Source of the DNA: Prevotellaceae bacterium
Lineage (GTDB): Bacteria; Bacteroidota; Bacteroidia; Bacteroidales; Bacteroidaceae
DNA: 63,039 bases
Assembly: GCA_021153165.1 (NCBI GenBank)
Contig: JAGKTZ010000002.1
Location: 1 to 63,039 of the forward strand
Reading direction: 5' to 3'
This document shows, one piece after another, positions 51,800 through 60,650 of the stretch. The first letter of the stretch is position 1. Each line of letters begins with the position of its first letter. The notes under the pieces were generated by a model. It worked only from the letters and a program-made list of their open reading frames with translations, searched no databases and was not told where the DNA came from. A program made the position numbers and the translations under genes.

Positions 51800-54112
51800 T
51801 TATTTCACTTCGTGATAGAGCATGTCGGGTGTGATGGTCTTCCATTCGGATGTGCCAGCGACTTTGTACTTCACGTAGGCTTCGTCCCAATAGGTGGGCC
51901 AACCTTCGTAGATACCGCCCAGGAAGGATACGCTGATGCGGTGCAATCCCTTGCGAAGGGCTATCTGTGCATTGTTGCGAGAGATGCGGGGGATAGCCTG
52001 GTTGCTATTGTCAATGACCAATCTGCCATCAATATACACTTGCGTATTTTGTGTATTAAGTTCGTAGATACCATCTGCTGGGATTTCCACCAAACCTTCT
52101 ACTTGCGCAGCATAATCCTTGACATTGCGTACATTGCGAGGCACGGTGGTCAGGGTGCGCAGGCTCTCGATGCCAGGCACGATTGTGTCGCCGATTTCAG
52201 AAGGCTGATTGAGGACGAATGGCGTATTGTGGCGTCCCCACACCAACTTCAAGCTGAGGCCTTTCTCAATGACACCTGTCTTTACGGCAGGGAGCATGGT
52301 TTGTTTTTCTACCAAGATATCACGCACTGGGCTACAAACGCCTGCTGGCAATACAGCTATGGCGCGTACAGTGGTGGTGCGATTGATAGCGATTGGACCT
52401 GTGTAGAGCGTAGAAGCTGTAGTGGGCGCAGTGCCGTCGAGGGTGTAGTAGATAGGGAGAGGACGTGAGGTCTTGAGAGCGAGTTGATACTGGTCGGTGA
52501 AGGCTACGTGATTGCATGAACCGCCCGGTTGTTCGGGCACGGGGACGTGCAGGTTGATATTGTGGGCTTTCATGCGCAGGGTGTGATCGTAGTCCACGCG
52601 GCGTACGAAGTCGGGGAAATTGCGCGTTTCCATGGGGCTCCATCCCACTTCTGCCAAAGCCAGGGCACGTGGGTAAAGTCCATTTTCCAAACGGCCAGGT
52701 GTGTGGATATATTCACTCCAGTTATTGGCCTGGATACCGAGTACATATTTCTCCTTGCCTTGTTCCTTCAATACGGCGGGCACGGGGTCGTAGCTATGCA
52801 TGCGTTCCAATGTGTAGTAACCGCCGAAGTAGGCTGGTTCGACGATGGGGTCGCCTTGGTAGTAGTCGAAGTAGCAACCTTGGTCGGCTGGCGTCATCAG
52901 TACGTGGTGATGAGCCTTAGCCGCAGCAATACCGCCGGACTCGCCGCGCCATGACATCACGATGGCTGTGGTGTCCAGATTGCCGCCTTCCAGGATTTCG
53001 TCCCAACCGATGATGGTCTTGCCCTTAGTACGCAGGTATTTCTCTACACGGCCTACGATATAACTTTGCAACTGTGCCTCCTTCGTATAGCCCAGTTCCT
53101 TCATACGTGCTTGGCACTTGGGGCACTTTTCCCATTCGCCGCGGGGACATTCGTCACCACCGATGTGGAAATAAGTAGAGGGGAACAATTCTGCCATTTC
53201 GTCGATGACACCTTCCAGGAACTCAAACATCAGCTCCTTACCTGGACACATCACGACGTCTTCGACCCCCCAAATGATACGAGGGTCTGTCGCTTCGCCG
53301 CGGCATGACAGTTCGGGATAAGCAGCGATTGCAGCCAGTTCGTGGCCTGGGATTTCCAGTTCGGGTACGACGGTGATGTGATGACGGCGTGCAAACTCTA
53401 CGACATCGCGGATTTCATCTTGAGTATAGTAGCCCTGGTGGATCGTTCCGTCACCTTCGACACGCTTTGAGCCGATTTCTGTCAATTTGGGATACTTCTT
53501 GATCTCGATTCTCCAACCCTGGTCCTCGGTCAAGTGCCAGTGCAGGTGGTTGATCTTGTAGACCGAGAGCATCTCGATTTGTCGTTTCACAGCATCTACG
53601 GGCAAGAAGTGACGGCAGGGGTCTAGCATCACGCCACGATAGGGGAAGCGAGGATAGTCCTTGATTTGTACAGCTGGTATTTCCCATGCTGTAGTTTTAA
53701 CGACTTGCTTACCTTCGACAGAGGGAGGAAGAAGTTGCAACAAAGACTGTACGGCATAGAACAAACCATCCGTAGTACGTGCTTTAGCTACAACAATTTC
53801 CGGTGTGACTTCGAGCATGTATTCTTCCTTACCCTTGATGATGGTATCCAGTTGGAATACGATGTTTTTCGTCTTGCCTAATTTCCCCTTCTTAAGTGGG
53901 AAACCTGTTGTGCGGCGTACTTTTTCTGCAAAGAATTCGGCAACCTCCTTGATTTCCTTACCCTTGTATACCAAATATGTGTTGGCATCAAGTGTAAAGT
54001 TGCCTTTGCCCACATGCATCTCTACCGGAGTAGGGATGATGTTGATGTCTTGTGCCCTCATCGTAAATGTAGAGAACAATGCCAATGCGGCAATTACAAT
54101 TTTTTTAGTCAT
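51800..54112 (-). CDS. Beta-N-acetylhexosaminidase (GH20)
   Basis: 770 residues with a Sec signal (cleavage after MRA, residue 20). The GH20b N-terminal domain (IIPTPVEMHVGKGNFTL) is followed by the catalytic barrel: FPYRGVMLDPCRHFLPVD, INHLHWHLTEDQGWRIEIKKYP, the acid/base pair in YFHIGGDECPRGEW, and WDEILEGG. A chitobiase-type C-terminal segment follows (YYTLDGTAPT), then a beta domain that may bind carbohydrate (YELNTQNTQVYIDGRLVID). It should release terminal GlcNAc or GalNAc from glycans outside the cytoplasm. It is 71 bp downstream of ispE on the same strand and has its own terminator. Confidence 0.95.
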   Translation of the reverse strand: MTKKIVIAALALFSTFTMRAQDINIIPTPVEMHVGKGNFTLDANTYLVYKGKEIKEVAEFFAEKVRRTTGFPLKKGKLGKTKNIVFQLDTIIKGKEEYMLEVTPEIVVAKARTTDGLFYAVQSLLQLLPPSVEGKQVVKTTAWEIPAVQIKDYPRFPYRGVMLDPCRHFLPVDAVKRQIEMLSVYKINHLHWHLTEDQGWRIEIKKYPKLTEIGSKRVEGDGTIHQGYYTQDEIRDVVEFARRHHITVVPELEIPGHELAAIAAYPELSCRGEATDPRIIWGVEDVVMCPGKELMFEFLEGVIDEMAELFPSTYFHIGGDECPRGEWEKCPKCQARMKELGYTKEAQLQSYIVGRVEKYLRTKGKTIIGWDEILEGGNLDTTAIVMSWRGESGGIAAAKAHHHVLMTPADQGCYFDYYQGDPIVEPAYFGGYYTLERMHSYDPVPAVLKEQGKEKYVLGIQANNWSEYIHTPGRLENGLYPRALALAEVGWSPMETRNFPDFVRRVDYDHTLRMKAHNINLHVPVPEQPGGSCNHVAFTDQYQLALKTSRPLPIYYTLDGTAPTTASTLYTGPIAINRTTTVRAIAVLPAGVCSPVRDILVEKQTMLPAVKTGVIEKGLSLKLVWGRHNTPFVLNQPSEIGDTIVPGIESLRTLTTVPRNVRNVKDYAAQVEGLVEIPADGIYELNTQNTQVYIDGRLVIDNSNQAIPRISRNNAQIALRKGLHRISVSFLGGIYEGWPTYWDEAYVKYKVAGTSEWKTITPDMLYHEVK

Positions 54113-54183
54113 AATGAATATGTTGTTTTAGGTTTTATTTTCTTTAGGGCTATTGTCAGTCTGCTGGTCAAGACTAACTTTCG

Positions 54184-55014
54184 CTACAGTTTGCTTTGCC
54201 ACACGAAGCAGTCGTCAAATGCGCGCTCTGCTTCCTCTACAGCATGTGGGAATAGACCAAATACGGTGCTGCCGCTACCGCTCATCGAGGCATACACGGC
54301 GCCCATGTCGTAGAGTGTTTGCTTGATGGCCGCAATCTCGGGGTGCAGGCGGAATACGTTCTTCTCGAAATCATTGCTCACGGTGTGGCGCCACTCTGCA
54401 ATCGGTGCTTTGATCGCCTCGAGCAGATCGTGCTCGGGAGTGGCTGGGACAATGCCGCCGTAGGCTTCCTTGGTAGAAACGAAGACGTCGGGCTTTACCA
54501 ATACCAAATGCATACCGCTGAGCGAAAGTTCGATGGGAGTCAGGATATCACCGATGCCAGTGGCAAAAGCAGGTTTGCCCTGTACGAAGAAGGCACAATC
54601 GGCACCCAGGCGTGCTACTCTGCGCTCCATGTCCGCTGTGCTCAGACCCAGGTCAAAGGTTTCGTTCAGTAGCTTAATCATCGCCGCCGCGTCACTACTG
54701 CCACCGCCCAACCCAGCACCCATCGGAATGCGCTTGTAGAGGTAAATATCCAGCGGAGGTAGGTCAAATTCCTCAGCCAGTTGCTTGTACACCTTGACAA
54801 TCAGGTTGTCCTCAGGATTGCCCTCGATCTTGTGTCCCGCCGTTTGCAGTTGATAGGGCGCATCACTCATCTTGAGCGGAGAAATACTCAGATTGTCGTG
54901 CAGAGGAATGGGGTAGAAGATCGTTTCCAAATCATGGTAGCCATCCTCTCTGCGGCGCGTCACATAGAGTCCGATGTTGATCTTCGCAATAGGGAAAGTT
55001 TCTTTCGTTTCCAT
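54184..55014 (-). CDS. ispE: 4-diphosphocytidyl-2-C-methyl-D-erythritol kinase
   Basis: 276 residues of the GHMP kinase family, phosphorylating CDP-ME in the non-mevalonate isoprenoid pathway. The N-terminal motif is FPIAKINIGLYVTRRREDGYHDLETIFYP, the ATP-binding loop KRIPMGAGLGGGSSDAAA, and the C-terminal motif YASMSGSGSTVFGLF. The start lies one base after the stop of the methyltransferase gene, so translation is coupled. It is the last gene of the DUF5063-exonuclease-methyltransferase-ispE run. Confidence 0.96.
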   Translation of the reverse strand: METKETFPIAKINIGLYVTRRREDGYHDLETIFYPIPLHDNLSISPLKMSDAPYQLQTAGHKIEGNPEDNLIVKVYKQLAEEFDLPPLDIYLYKRIPMGAGLGGGSSDAAAMIKLLNETFDLGLSTADMERRVARLGADCAFFVQGKPAFATGIGDILTPIELSLSGMHLVLVKPDVFVSTKEAYGGIVPATPEHDLLEAIKAPIAEWRHTVSNDFEKNVFRLHPEIAAIKQTLYDMGAVYASMSGSGSTVFGLFPHAVEEAERAFDDCFVWQSKL

Positions 55015-55015
55015 A

Positions 55016-56260
55016 TTATTCTACTTGTAAGACGAGTCCTTTCAGGTATTCGCCCTCGGGGTGATAGATATTGATAGGGTGGTCGGCTGGCTGATGCAAT
55101 TGGTGTAGGATGCGCACGTGTCGGCCACTTTGCGCAGCGGCGGTGAAGACAGCCAGACGGAACTGATCTTTGTTGACCGCTTGCGAACAGCTGAAGGTGA
55201 ACAGGATGCCGCCCTTTTTGATCTTCTTGAAAGCGATGGCATTGAGACGTGTGTAACCCTTCAAAGCATTGCGCAGGGCATCCTTGTGCTTAGCGAAGGC
55301 AGGAGGGTCGAGCACAACCAAATCATATTCACTGCCGGCTCTTTCCAAAAACTTGAACGCATCCTCAGCGTAGGCTTCGTGGCGCTTGTCTCCTGGGAAA
55401 TTGAGTTCGGCATTAGCCTTGGTCAGTTCAATCGCTTTGGCACTGGCGTCGACAGAGTGCACCAATTCAGCACCCCCTCGCATCGCATAGACAGAGAACC
55501 CCCCTGTGTAGCAGAACATATTGAGTACGCGCTTGCCGGCAGCATATTGTTCCAGCAGTTTGCGGTTTTCGCGTTGGTCGACAAAGAAGCCTGTCTTTTG
55601 TCCTTCCAGCCAGTCGATATGGAATTTGATGCCGTATTCGCGAGCCACATTCTCCAGGTCGCCACCAACGAGGAAACCATTCTCCTGCTTCAGATCCGCC
55701 TTATAGGGTAGGGTGGTCTCTGATTTGTAGTAGACATTCTGTATCGCACCTTTGGAGGCCTTGACAATAGCCTTGGCGATGTCTTCACGGCAATAGTGCA
55801 TGCCTACCGAGTGGGCTTGCATCACCGCCGTTTTGCCATAGACGTCGATGATCAGGCCTGGCAAGCGGTCGCCTTCGCCATGCACCAGGCGAAACATGTC
55901 ATTGTCATTGGCGCCAGCCAGTTCCAGTGTGACGCGCAAAGCGTAGGCTTCGCTGATGCGCTCCTCCCAGAATGCAGCGTCGATGGGGCGGTCTTCGAAC
56001 GAGAGTACACGTACGGCGATCGAACCGATTTGATAGTGTCCCCAGGCCAGAAACTCGCCCTCGTTGTCTACGACTAATACCAAATCGCCCTCTTTCAGCG
56101 AATCGCTCATCCGCGCTATGGCACCCGAGAATATCCAGGGGTGAAAGCGTCTCAGACTCTCTTCCTTCTTGGGCAGAAGTTGTATCATTTTCTTGTGCTC
56201 GCCACGGATTTCATCTTCGTGAATCAATGTCGGCGCAGCTGGTTTGCGATATTTTCTCAT
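55016..56260 (-). CDS. RlmI-like 23S rRNA cytosine methyltransferase
   Basis: 414 residues. A PUA-like N-terminal domain (RRFHPWIFSGAIARM, near residue 38) precedes a class I SAM methyltransferase: MFCYTGGFSVYAMRGGA (SAM loop), VHSVDASAKAIELTKANAELN, LVVLDPPAFAKHKDA, and FSCSQAV with the catalytic-type cysteine. E. coli RlmI methylates C1962 of 23S rRNA; the exact target here is inferred. The start at 56260 overlaps the previous stop (ATGA), which favours it over the internal Met at 56188 despite the longer N-terminus. Confidence 0.88.
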   Translation of the reverse strand: MRKYRKPAAPTLIHEDEIRGEHKKMIQLLPKKEESLRRFHPWIFSGAIARMSDSLKEGDLVLVVDNEGEFLAWGHYQIGSIAVRVLSFEDRPIDAAFWEERISEAYALRVTLELAGANDNDMFRLVHGEGDRLPGLIIDVYGKTAVMQAHSVGMHYCREDIAKAIVKASKGAIQNVYYKSETTLPYKADLKQENGFLVGGDLENVAREYGIKFHIDWLEGQKTGFFVDQRENRKLLEQYAAGKRVLNMFCYTGGFSVYAMRGGAELVHSVDASAKAIELTKANAELNFPGDKRHEAYAEDAFKFLERAGSEYDLVVLDPPAFAKHKDALRNALKGYTRLNAIAFKKIKKGGILFTFSCSQAVNKDQFRLAVFTAAAQSGRHVRILHQLHQPADHPINIYHPEGEYLKGLVLQVE

Positions 56261-56895
56261 GGTCTATTTTCGTTTTCTATCAATGTGTAATTCTTATGTC
56301 GACTATAAAGTTTCAATGCCTCGTAGAGCAGGATGCACGCATAAGCATCTGTGGCGGCATAGGTCTGTTGTGCTGCTGTCAGTACGTCGGCTTCCCAATT
56401 GGACAGTTGGGCATTCTTCGAAATCTTCTGGCGAAAGATGTTGGCAAAGAGTTTCCGCAGGCTCATATCCTTGATGCCCAGATCGCCTACCAGATGCTGT
56501 ATGTCTATGCAGCCGTTTGGACTGAACTTCTGGCGATGTCGCAGCATCAGGAAGTCGTCCTTGAGCGACAGACCCACCTTCGTGATCGACGGATCACTCA
56601 GCAATTCCACCAGGCACTGCGGCATGCCGATCTGATTCAAGCGGAAGAGGAAACAGACCTTGCCGTCGCAGATCTGAAGCAGGGCTACCTTGTGCGTCAC
56701 TCCCTTTTTGAACGCAGGGCGCGTTTCGGTGTCTATGCCCAGCAGGGTAGATTGGCGCAAAGCCTGGACCGCGCGTATCGCTTCCGACTCGGATTGAATC
56801 ACGACAATCTTGCCGCTGAAGACGAAGCGTGGCAGCGTATTGATGATTGCCTTGTTGGTACTGACGAATAGTTCGCGTTGTGGAATGATCTGCAT
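56257..56895 (-). CDS. 3'-5' exonuclease domain protein (RNase D-like, DEDDy)
   Basis: 212 residues, a single DEDD exonuclease domain. Exo I is LLGIDTETRPAF, Exo II is VGLSLKDDFLML, and Exo III is TYAATDAYACILLYEAL with the Y-x3-D form. There is no HRDC domain, so it is shorter than RNase D and resembles the stand-alone family found widely in Bacteroidetes. The substrate (RNA or DNA) is not known. It sits 3 bp after the DUF5063 gene and overlaps the methyltransferase gene by 4 bp. Confidence 0.9.
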   Translation of the reverse strand: MQIIPQRELFVSTNKAIINTLPRFVFSGKIVVIQSESEAIRAVQALRQSTLLGIDTETRPAFKKGVTHKVALLQICDGKVCFLFRLNQIGMPQCLVELLSDPSITKVGLSLKDDFLMLRHRQKFSPNGCIDIQHLVGDLGIKDMSLRKLFANIFRQKISKNAQLSNWEADVLTAAQQTYAATDAYACILLYEALKLYSRHKNYTLIENENRP

Positions 56896-56898
56896 GGC

Positions 56899-57420
56899 CT
56901 ATTCGTATTGGTCGGAATATCGTGCATCATGCAGGGCACGCAGTGCATTGAGCAAGCGTTGTCCCCAATAGTGCTCAAAACTATCTATTGCTTCTACGAC
57001 GGCCACTTCCATCGCCTCTTCATACCCTTCGCGAAACACCTCGACTGTGTTGCGCACGGTCTGATAGATATCCGCCAGGTTCTCGCTCACTGTGCACAGC
57101 ACGGCTTGGTCGGAATATTTGAAGTCCTCCACGAATACATCCAGGTAGTCGTCCTTCTCCTTCATAATGGCCGCTACGTTGGCACGAATATAGTTGTAGT
57201 CCTCCTCGGTGACACTGTCTTCATTGTAGCCCTCGGCATCAATATCTTTGCTGAGCAGCGAAGTCTTTAGGTAGAGCATGGGCAGCAGTCCACGCATCAC
57301 GTCGACGAAGCGTGCCTGCTCCTCGCCACGACAATTTTCCAGATATTTGCAAAACTCTGTGCATATCGTCATCCACTCCAGCACCTGGGTGGAATAAATG
57401 TATTTGTTGCTTTGTTCCAT
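56899..57420 (-). CDS. DUF5063 domain protein
   Basis: 173 residues, acidic and wholly helical, with features I associate with DUF5063 (VLEWMTICTEFCKYLENC, MRGLLPMLYLKTSLL, DDYLDVFVEDFKYSD, HYWGQRLLNALRALHDAR). No catalytic motif is visible and the function is unknown. It heads the four-gene run to ispE. Its -7 box ends only 9 bp before the ATG, so the transcript should start almost at the initiation codon. Confidence 0.8.
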   Translation of the reverse strand: MEQSNKYIYSTQVLEWMTICTEFCKYLENCRGEEQARFVDVMRGLLPMLYLKTSLLSKDIDAEGYNEDSVTEEDYNYIRANVAAIMKEKDDYLDVFVEDFKYSDQAVLCTVSENLADIYQTVRNTVEVFREGYEEAMEVAVVEAIDSFEHYWGQRLLNALRALHDARYSDQYE

Positions 57421-57428
57421 AATACGTG

Positions 57429-57436
57429 CAAATTTA
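57429..57436 (-). promoter_or_regulatory. -7 box of the DUF5063-ispE operon
   Basis: Reverse-strand TAAATTTG, 8 bp before the ATG; a near-leaderless mRNA is implied. Confidence 0.55.
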
Positions 57437-57490
57437 ATGAATATTACGTATAAAGTTGGTTAATCGCAATGAGAAACTTCATTTTGCTTT

Positions 57491-57622
57491 GTCTTTTTTT
57501 GAAAAGTCTTTGTTTTGATGAAAAAAGTGCTGTGAAAACTTTGCGACGTCTCGTTGAAAAAAAGTCTAACCTTTTTTAAAATTGGTCTAACCTTTTTTGA
57601 AAAAGGTCTAATGTTTTTTTTG
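57491..57622. repeat. A/T-rich palindromic intergenic repeat, copy 7 (fullest)
   Basis: The core GCGACGTCTCGTTGAAA at 57543-57559 is followed by three modules (AAAAGTCTAACCTTTTTT, ATTGGTCTAACCTTTTTT, AAAAAGGTCTAATGTTTTTT). It lies between the DUF5063 start and the end of the small membrane protein gene. Confidence 0.7.
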
Positions 57623-57699
57623 GGGGGTAAAAGGGGAGAGAAAATTATTCTCTTTTAATCCCCAAATAGGTGAGGCTGATGTTGCGACTTTAGATAGAT

Positions 57700-57732
57700 A
57701 AAATAAAAAACGCCAACCCAAACGGGCTGGCG
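57700..57732 (-). terminator. Terminator of the first sigma/membrane-protein operon
   Basis: Minus strand CGCCAGCCC/GGGTTGGCG (57711-57719 with 57724-57732, one G-T pair), followed by TTTTTTATTTT. Confidence 0.85.
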
Positions 57733-57800
57733 AAGTGGTTTAATGATAATTATAAAGCAGTGCTTTTGCTAAATCTGATATATCTTTGTGTGTGAACAGA

Positions 57801-58397
57801 CTATTCTTCTTCCAACTCTTCTATTTGTCGAATGATTTCGTCTGTTTTGCGGAGGGTTTTGAATCGTTGTCGCAAGCCTATTATACCCCCGATGATTAGA
57901 CCAACTGCGCCGCCGACAAGTACCCCCTTTAATAATTCGCCTTGGTAGTAACGTGTGACATCGTAAACGAACCACACAAGGAATATGATGATGAATGGAA
58001 TGCCAAATTGGGGAAGCCACTTGGCGTATTGCCTTTTTAGCTTAATTGTCTTCTTGCGTACCTCGACGATGTTGCCATCTATGAAATTCTCGGGGTCAAA
58101 TTGACTGTGCATGTAGTAGTTGTAGTAGGCTGCAAAGAGCAAAAAGAGTGCAGTGAAGATACTAAAGTAGATAGAGAAACCCAGCAGTGGTGCAAGCCAT
58201 ATATAGAGGGGAGCCAAGATGATGCAAATCACCCCCTCGATGATGGCGTCTCTGCGTAGCGAATAGGCTTTGCTTTTCATCGCCTGGCGAATCATGCGTT
58301 TGCTGATGATTTCCTCCTTTTCCAATTGGCGTGTCAAAAGTGCCAATTGCTCTTTCATTTCGCGCAATTCCTTTGAGTCTATATCATTATTAATCAT
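57801..58397 (-). CDS. Small membrane protein paired with ECF sigma factor, copy A
   Basis: 198 residues. A charged N-terminal helix (IDSKELREMKEQLALLTRQLEKEEIISKRM) leads to four predicted membrane helices (about 52-72, 76-94, 130-148, 157-175). A charged C-terminus closes it (LRKTDEIIRQIEELEEE). It starts 5 bp after the sigma-factor stop, so translation is coupled. It lacks any zinc-binding or FecR-type anti-sigma motif I know. A paralogue in the same position after a second sigma factor lies at 60651. A role as membrane partner or regulator of the sigma factor is inferred from pairing only. Confidence 0.7.
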   Translation of the reverse strand: MINNDIDSKELREMKEQLALLTRQLEKEEIISKRMIRQAMKSKAYSLRRDAIIEGVICIILAPLYIWLAPLLGFSIYFSIFTALFLLFAAYYNYYMHSQFDPENFIDGNIVEVRKKTIKLKRQYAKWLPQFGIPFIIIFLVWFVYDVTRYYQGELLKGVLVGGAVGLIIGGIIGLRQRFKTLRKTDEIIRQIEELEEE

Positions 58398-58402
58398 AAC
58401 TT

Positions 58403-58888
58403 TTATTCTTGATGGTTAGACATGTTCTTTAATTCCTCTTTGATGCGGTAGAGGCGCACCGAGACATTCTTCGTAGATATACCAACGATGGCGCCGATCT
58501 CGTCGTAGGGCAAGCCTTCGAGCCACAAAAGAACGATGGCGCGGTCGAAGGGTTGCAGGCGGTGTATGCGCTCATAGAGTTGCTTGATTTGCCGCGTCTC
58601 TTCATTGCCGTCGTTGAATAGGTCGATCGCCATCGATAGCGGAACCTTTTCGGCGCGTTTCTTCTTTCGGCCTAACGAAATGCAGGTGTTGAAACTGATG
58701 CGCCATATCCAGGTCTTCACGTTGCTTTCCCCCTTGAACGAGGGCATACCTTTCCAGATGTTAATCACTACCTCCTGGAACAGGTCGTTGACTTCTTCTC
58801 GGTCTTTCGAGAACATATAGCACACGGTGTATATCGTATTCTTGTGCTCTCGAAGCATTTCCTCGAATGCAATTTCTGTAGTTTTCAT
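58403..58888 (-). CDS. ECF-type RNA polymerase sigma factor, copy A
   Basis: 161 residues from the ATG at 58888 (a Met 12 codons earlier would sit almost on the transcription start). Region 2 is YTVCYMFSKDREEVNDLFQEVVINIWKG with FKGESNVKTWIWRISFNTCISLGRKKKR. Region 4 is LQPFDRAIVLLWLEGLPYDEIGAIVGISTKNVSVRLYRIKEELK, a clear helix-turn-helix. It should recognise a dedicated promoter class; targets are unknown. It is followed directly by the small membrane protein gene. Confidence 0.92.
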   Translation of the reverse strand: MKTTEIAFEEMLREHKNTIYTVCYMFSKDREEVNDLFQEVVINIWKGMPSFKGESNVKTWIWRISFNTCISLGRKKKRAEKVPLSMAIDLFNDGNEETRQIKQLYERIHRLQPFDRAIVLLWLEGLPYDEIGAIVGISTKNVSVRLYRIKEELKNMSNHQE

Positions 58889-58934
58889 GGTTCTTGATTT
58901 AGAAATTTTACCCGTTAGACGCACGGTATTATTG

Positions 58935-58942
58935 CAAAACTA
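58935..58942 (-). promoter_or_regulatory. -7 box of sigma/membrane-protein operon A
   Basis: Reverse-strand TAGTTTTG, matching TAnnTTTG, 47 bp before the chosen ATG. It suggests transcription by the housekeeping sigma factor. Confidence 0.5.
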
Positions 58943-58993
58943 CATAATTTTTTTATTTTTTTCTTCTGATTTATATTTTAAAGATGGTTTGCG

Positions 58994-59037
58994 CAAAAAA
59001 AATATTGGTGCCCAATATTCGAATATCAGACACCAAT
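58994..59037 (-). terminator. Terminator of the secreted protein gene at 59064
   Basis: Minus strand ATTGGTG and CACCAAT flank an inner ATATTCGAATAT palindrome, followed by ATTTTTTTTG. Confidence 0.8.
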
Positions 59038-59063
59038 GTAGTTGGTTGTGTTACCGTGGTAAC

Positions 59064-60548
59064 TTATCGTGCGATATACTTGCGTCCGCCCTGGATATAA
59101 AATCCCCTTTGTGGCTTCTCGGAAAGTTTGCGTCCGCTTAGGTCGTAAATAGCATTTATTGCTTTTTGCTCAGAAGGAGTAGCGGTGATGCCATCAGGTA
59201 CGCCGGGCAACGTCAGCGTACGGTTCTCTGAATTATCACTCAGGATATAAGGGAAACCATATCGTGGCGTTTCTGGTAAATATTTCTTTGCAGCTACCAT
59301 ATATTTGATGGGGCAACCATAAAAGCAAGTAGGGATTACGACGTCCTGGACGGGTTCCTTTACCACCTTGTTTAAGAAAAAGTGTTCGCGCACTGTCCCT
59401 GCGGGAAGCTCTTGCACGATGCGTATATCATCAAGCAATAATATATCCGAGGCGGTAGAGCCATAATATGTGATATCGAAGAGACACTTTTCACGTCCAC
59501 CAGAAAACGTAAATTCGTAGGCTTCCCATTCGCCTGTCCCAGTAAATCGTTTGCCGTCGACTTGATACAAATCTTGAAGAGCTGTGTTTGTGCGTGACAG
59601 CAAATCGATATTTATTTCATGACCTAATGGCGCTTTCATGCGTAAACTCATGGTCACCTTTCCGTCAATACCAGACAGGTCGTAAGAGTTAGACCTGAGG
59701 AAACCATAATTCCCAGACCCGAATGCACCAGACAGCCCAATTGCGCCGTCAATATAAACAGGCGCATAGATTTGCCAACCAGCATAGTCATTGTCGCAAA
59801 TATTATCCAGATATATTAAAGCGTGCTTAGACGTTTCCACATAAGGGGCATCTTCCGTATAACCTGTATCTTTGATATTATCAAAATTCAAATCGGCAAT
59901 GACACACACGCCATCTTCGCCTACTGCCTTTTGAGCATAACCAGATATGATATATTCATCTGCACCCACTACGGGATTCCATGAAGCGGTGAAGCCATCA
60001 TATTTCAATTTACTTTCTGCCTGCAACTGAGGTTGGCTGAGTGCGGTTAAACTTACTTCAATCCAATCAATTAAAATGTCACTATTGCTTGCAGACATCG
60101 AAATCTTTGAAAGTCCTCCACTCCAGCCAATATCCGACAATTTTACTTCTGACCATTCATCACTGATTTCAACAGATCCATTAGCACCTGCATAAGGCAT
60201 ATCCCACCAAAAGTCCAACCATTCTTTTCCAGGACTTACGCGCTTCACACGCATCTTGATTTCGAAATATCCATCTAAATCTATTTCAGGAGTTGATAAG
60301 GACGTACTTTTCTTCAACAGAGCTATTCCACCCGCTTGATAGAGGTCGCCCCACCAGCGCCATCCTGAAGTTTGGAAATATCCTGGAGATTGGAAATAAT
60401 CATCGTTGGAACTTATAGCTACTGTGTCTGGCGCTTCCTCTGTACCTGCCGTAAACTTCGAAAAATCTTCTGAGAGAATGACTTTGGTTTGTGCTCCAGC
60501 AATCCCGCAAAAGCAGAGGAGTAATAAGAGTGTAAATGTCTTTTTCAT
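59064..60548 (-). CDS. Secreted beta-sandwich protein with fibronectin-like segment and surface-type tail
   Basis: 494 residues. A Sec signal (MKKTFTLLLLLCFCGIAGAQ) is followed by two jelly-roll/choice-of-anchor-like regions (about 25-165 and 225-380), separated by an FN3-like stretch (LKYDGFTASWNPVVGADEYIISGY). The C-terminus, INAIYDLSGRKLSEKPQRGFYIQGGRKYI, is like the tail of the BspA-like protein and of many Bacteroidales exported proteins. The binding partner is unknown. It lies between the two sigma/membrane-protein modules on the same strand and has its own terminator, so it may be a target of one of them. Confidence 0.75.
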   Translation of the reverse strand: MKKTFTLLLLLCFCGIAGAQTKVILSEDFSKFTAGTEEAPDTVAISSNDDYFQSPGYFQTSGWRWWGDLYQAGGIALLKKSTSLSTPEIDLDGYFEIKMRVKRVSPGKEWLDFWWDMPYAGANGSVEISDEWSEVKLSDIGWSGGLSKISMSASNSDILIDWIEVSLTALSQPQLQAESKLKYDGFTASWNPVVGADEYIISGYAQKAVGEDGVCVIADLNFDNIKDTGYTEDAPYVETSKHALIYLDNICDNDYAGWQIYAPVYIDGAIGLSGAFGSGNYGFLRSNSYDLSGIDGKVTMSLRMKAPLGHEINIDLLSRTNTALQDLYQVDGKRFTGTGEWEAYEFTFSGGREKCLFDITYYGSTASDILLLDDIRIVQELPAGTVREHFFLNKVVKEPVQDVVIPTCFYGCPIKYMVAAKKYLPETPRYGFPYILSDNSENRTLTLPGVPDGITATPSEQKAINAIYDLSGRKLSEKPQRGFYIQGGRKYIAR

Positions 60549-60650
60549 AGGCTATAATGTGTATTTAAGGTTGATAAACTAATTCTATTTGCAAAGTTGT
60601 ATTTTTTTTTTTTTTTGTAGCAAAATTTTTTCGTGACTTTTTTGTGTTAT

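Noticed and set aside
60601..60617. Long T homopolymer upstream of the secreted protein gene as a contingency locus
   Set aside because: It lies about 50 bp upstream of the gene and just downstream of the preceding operon; it matches no promoter spacer and may be part of a terminator or a sequencing-sensitive run.
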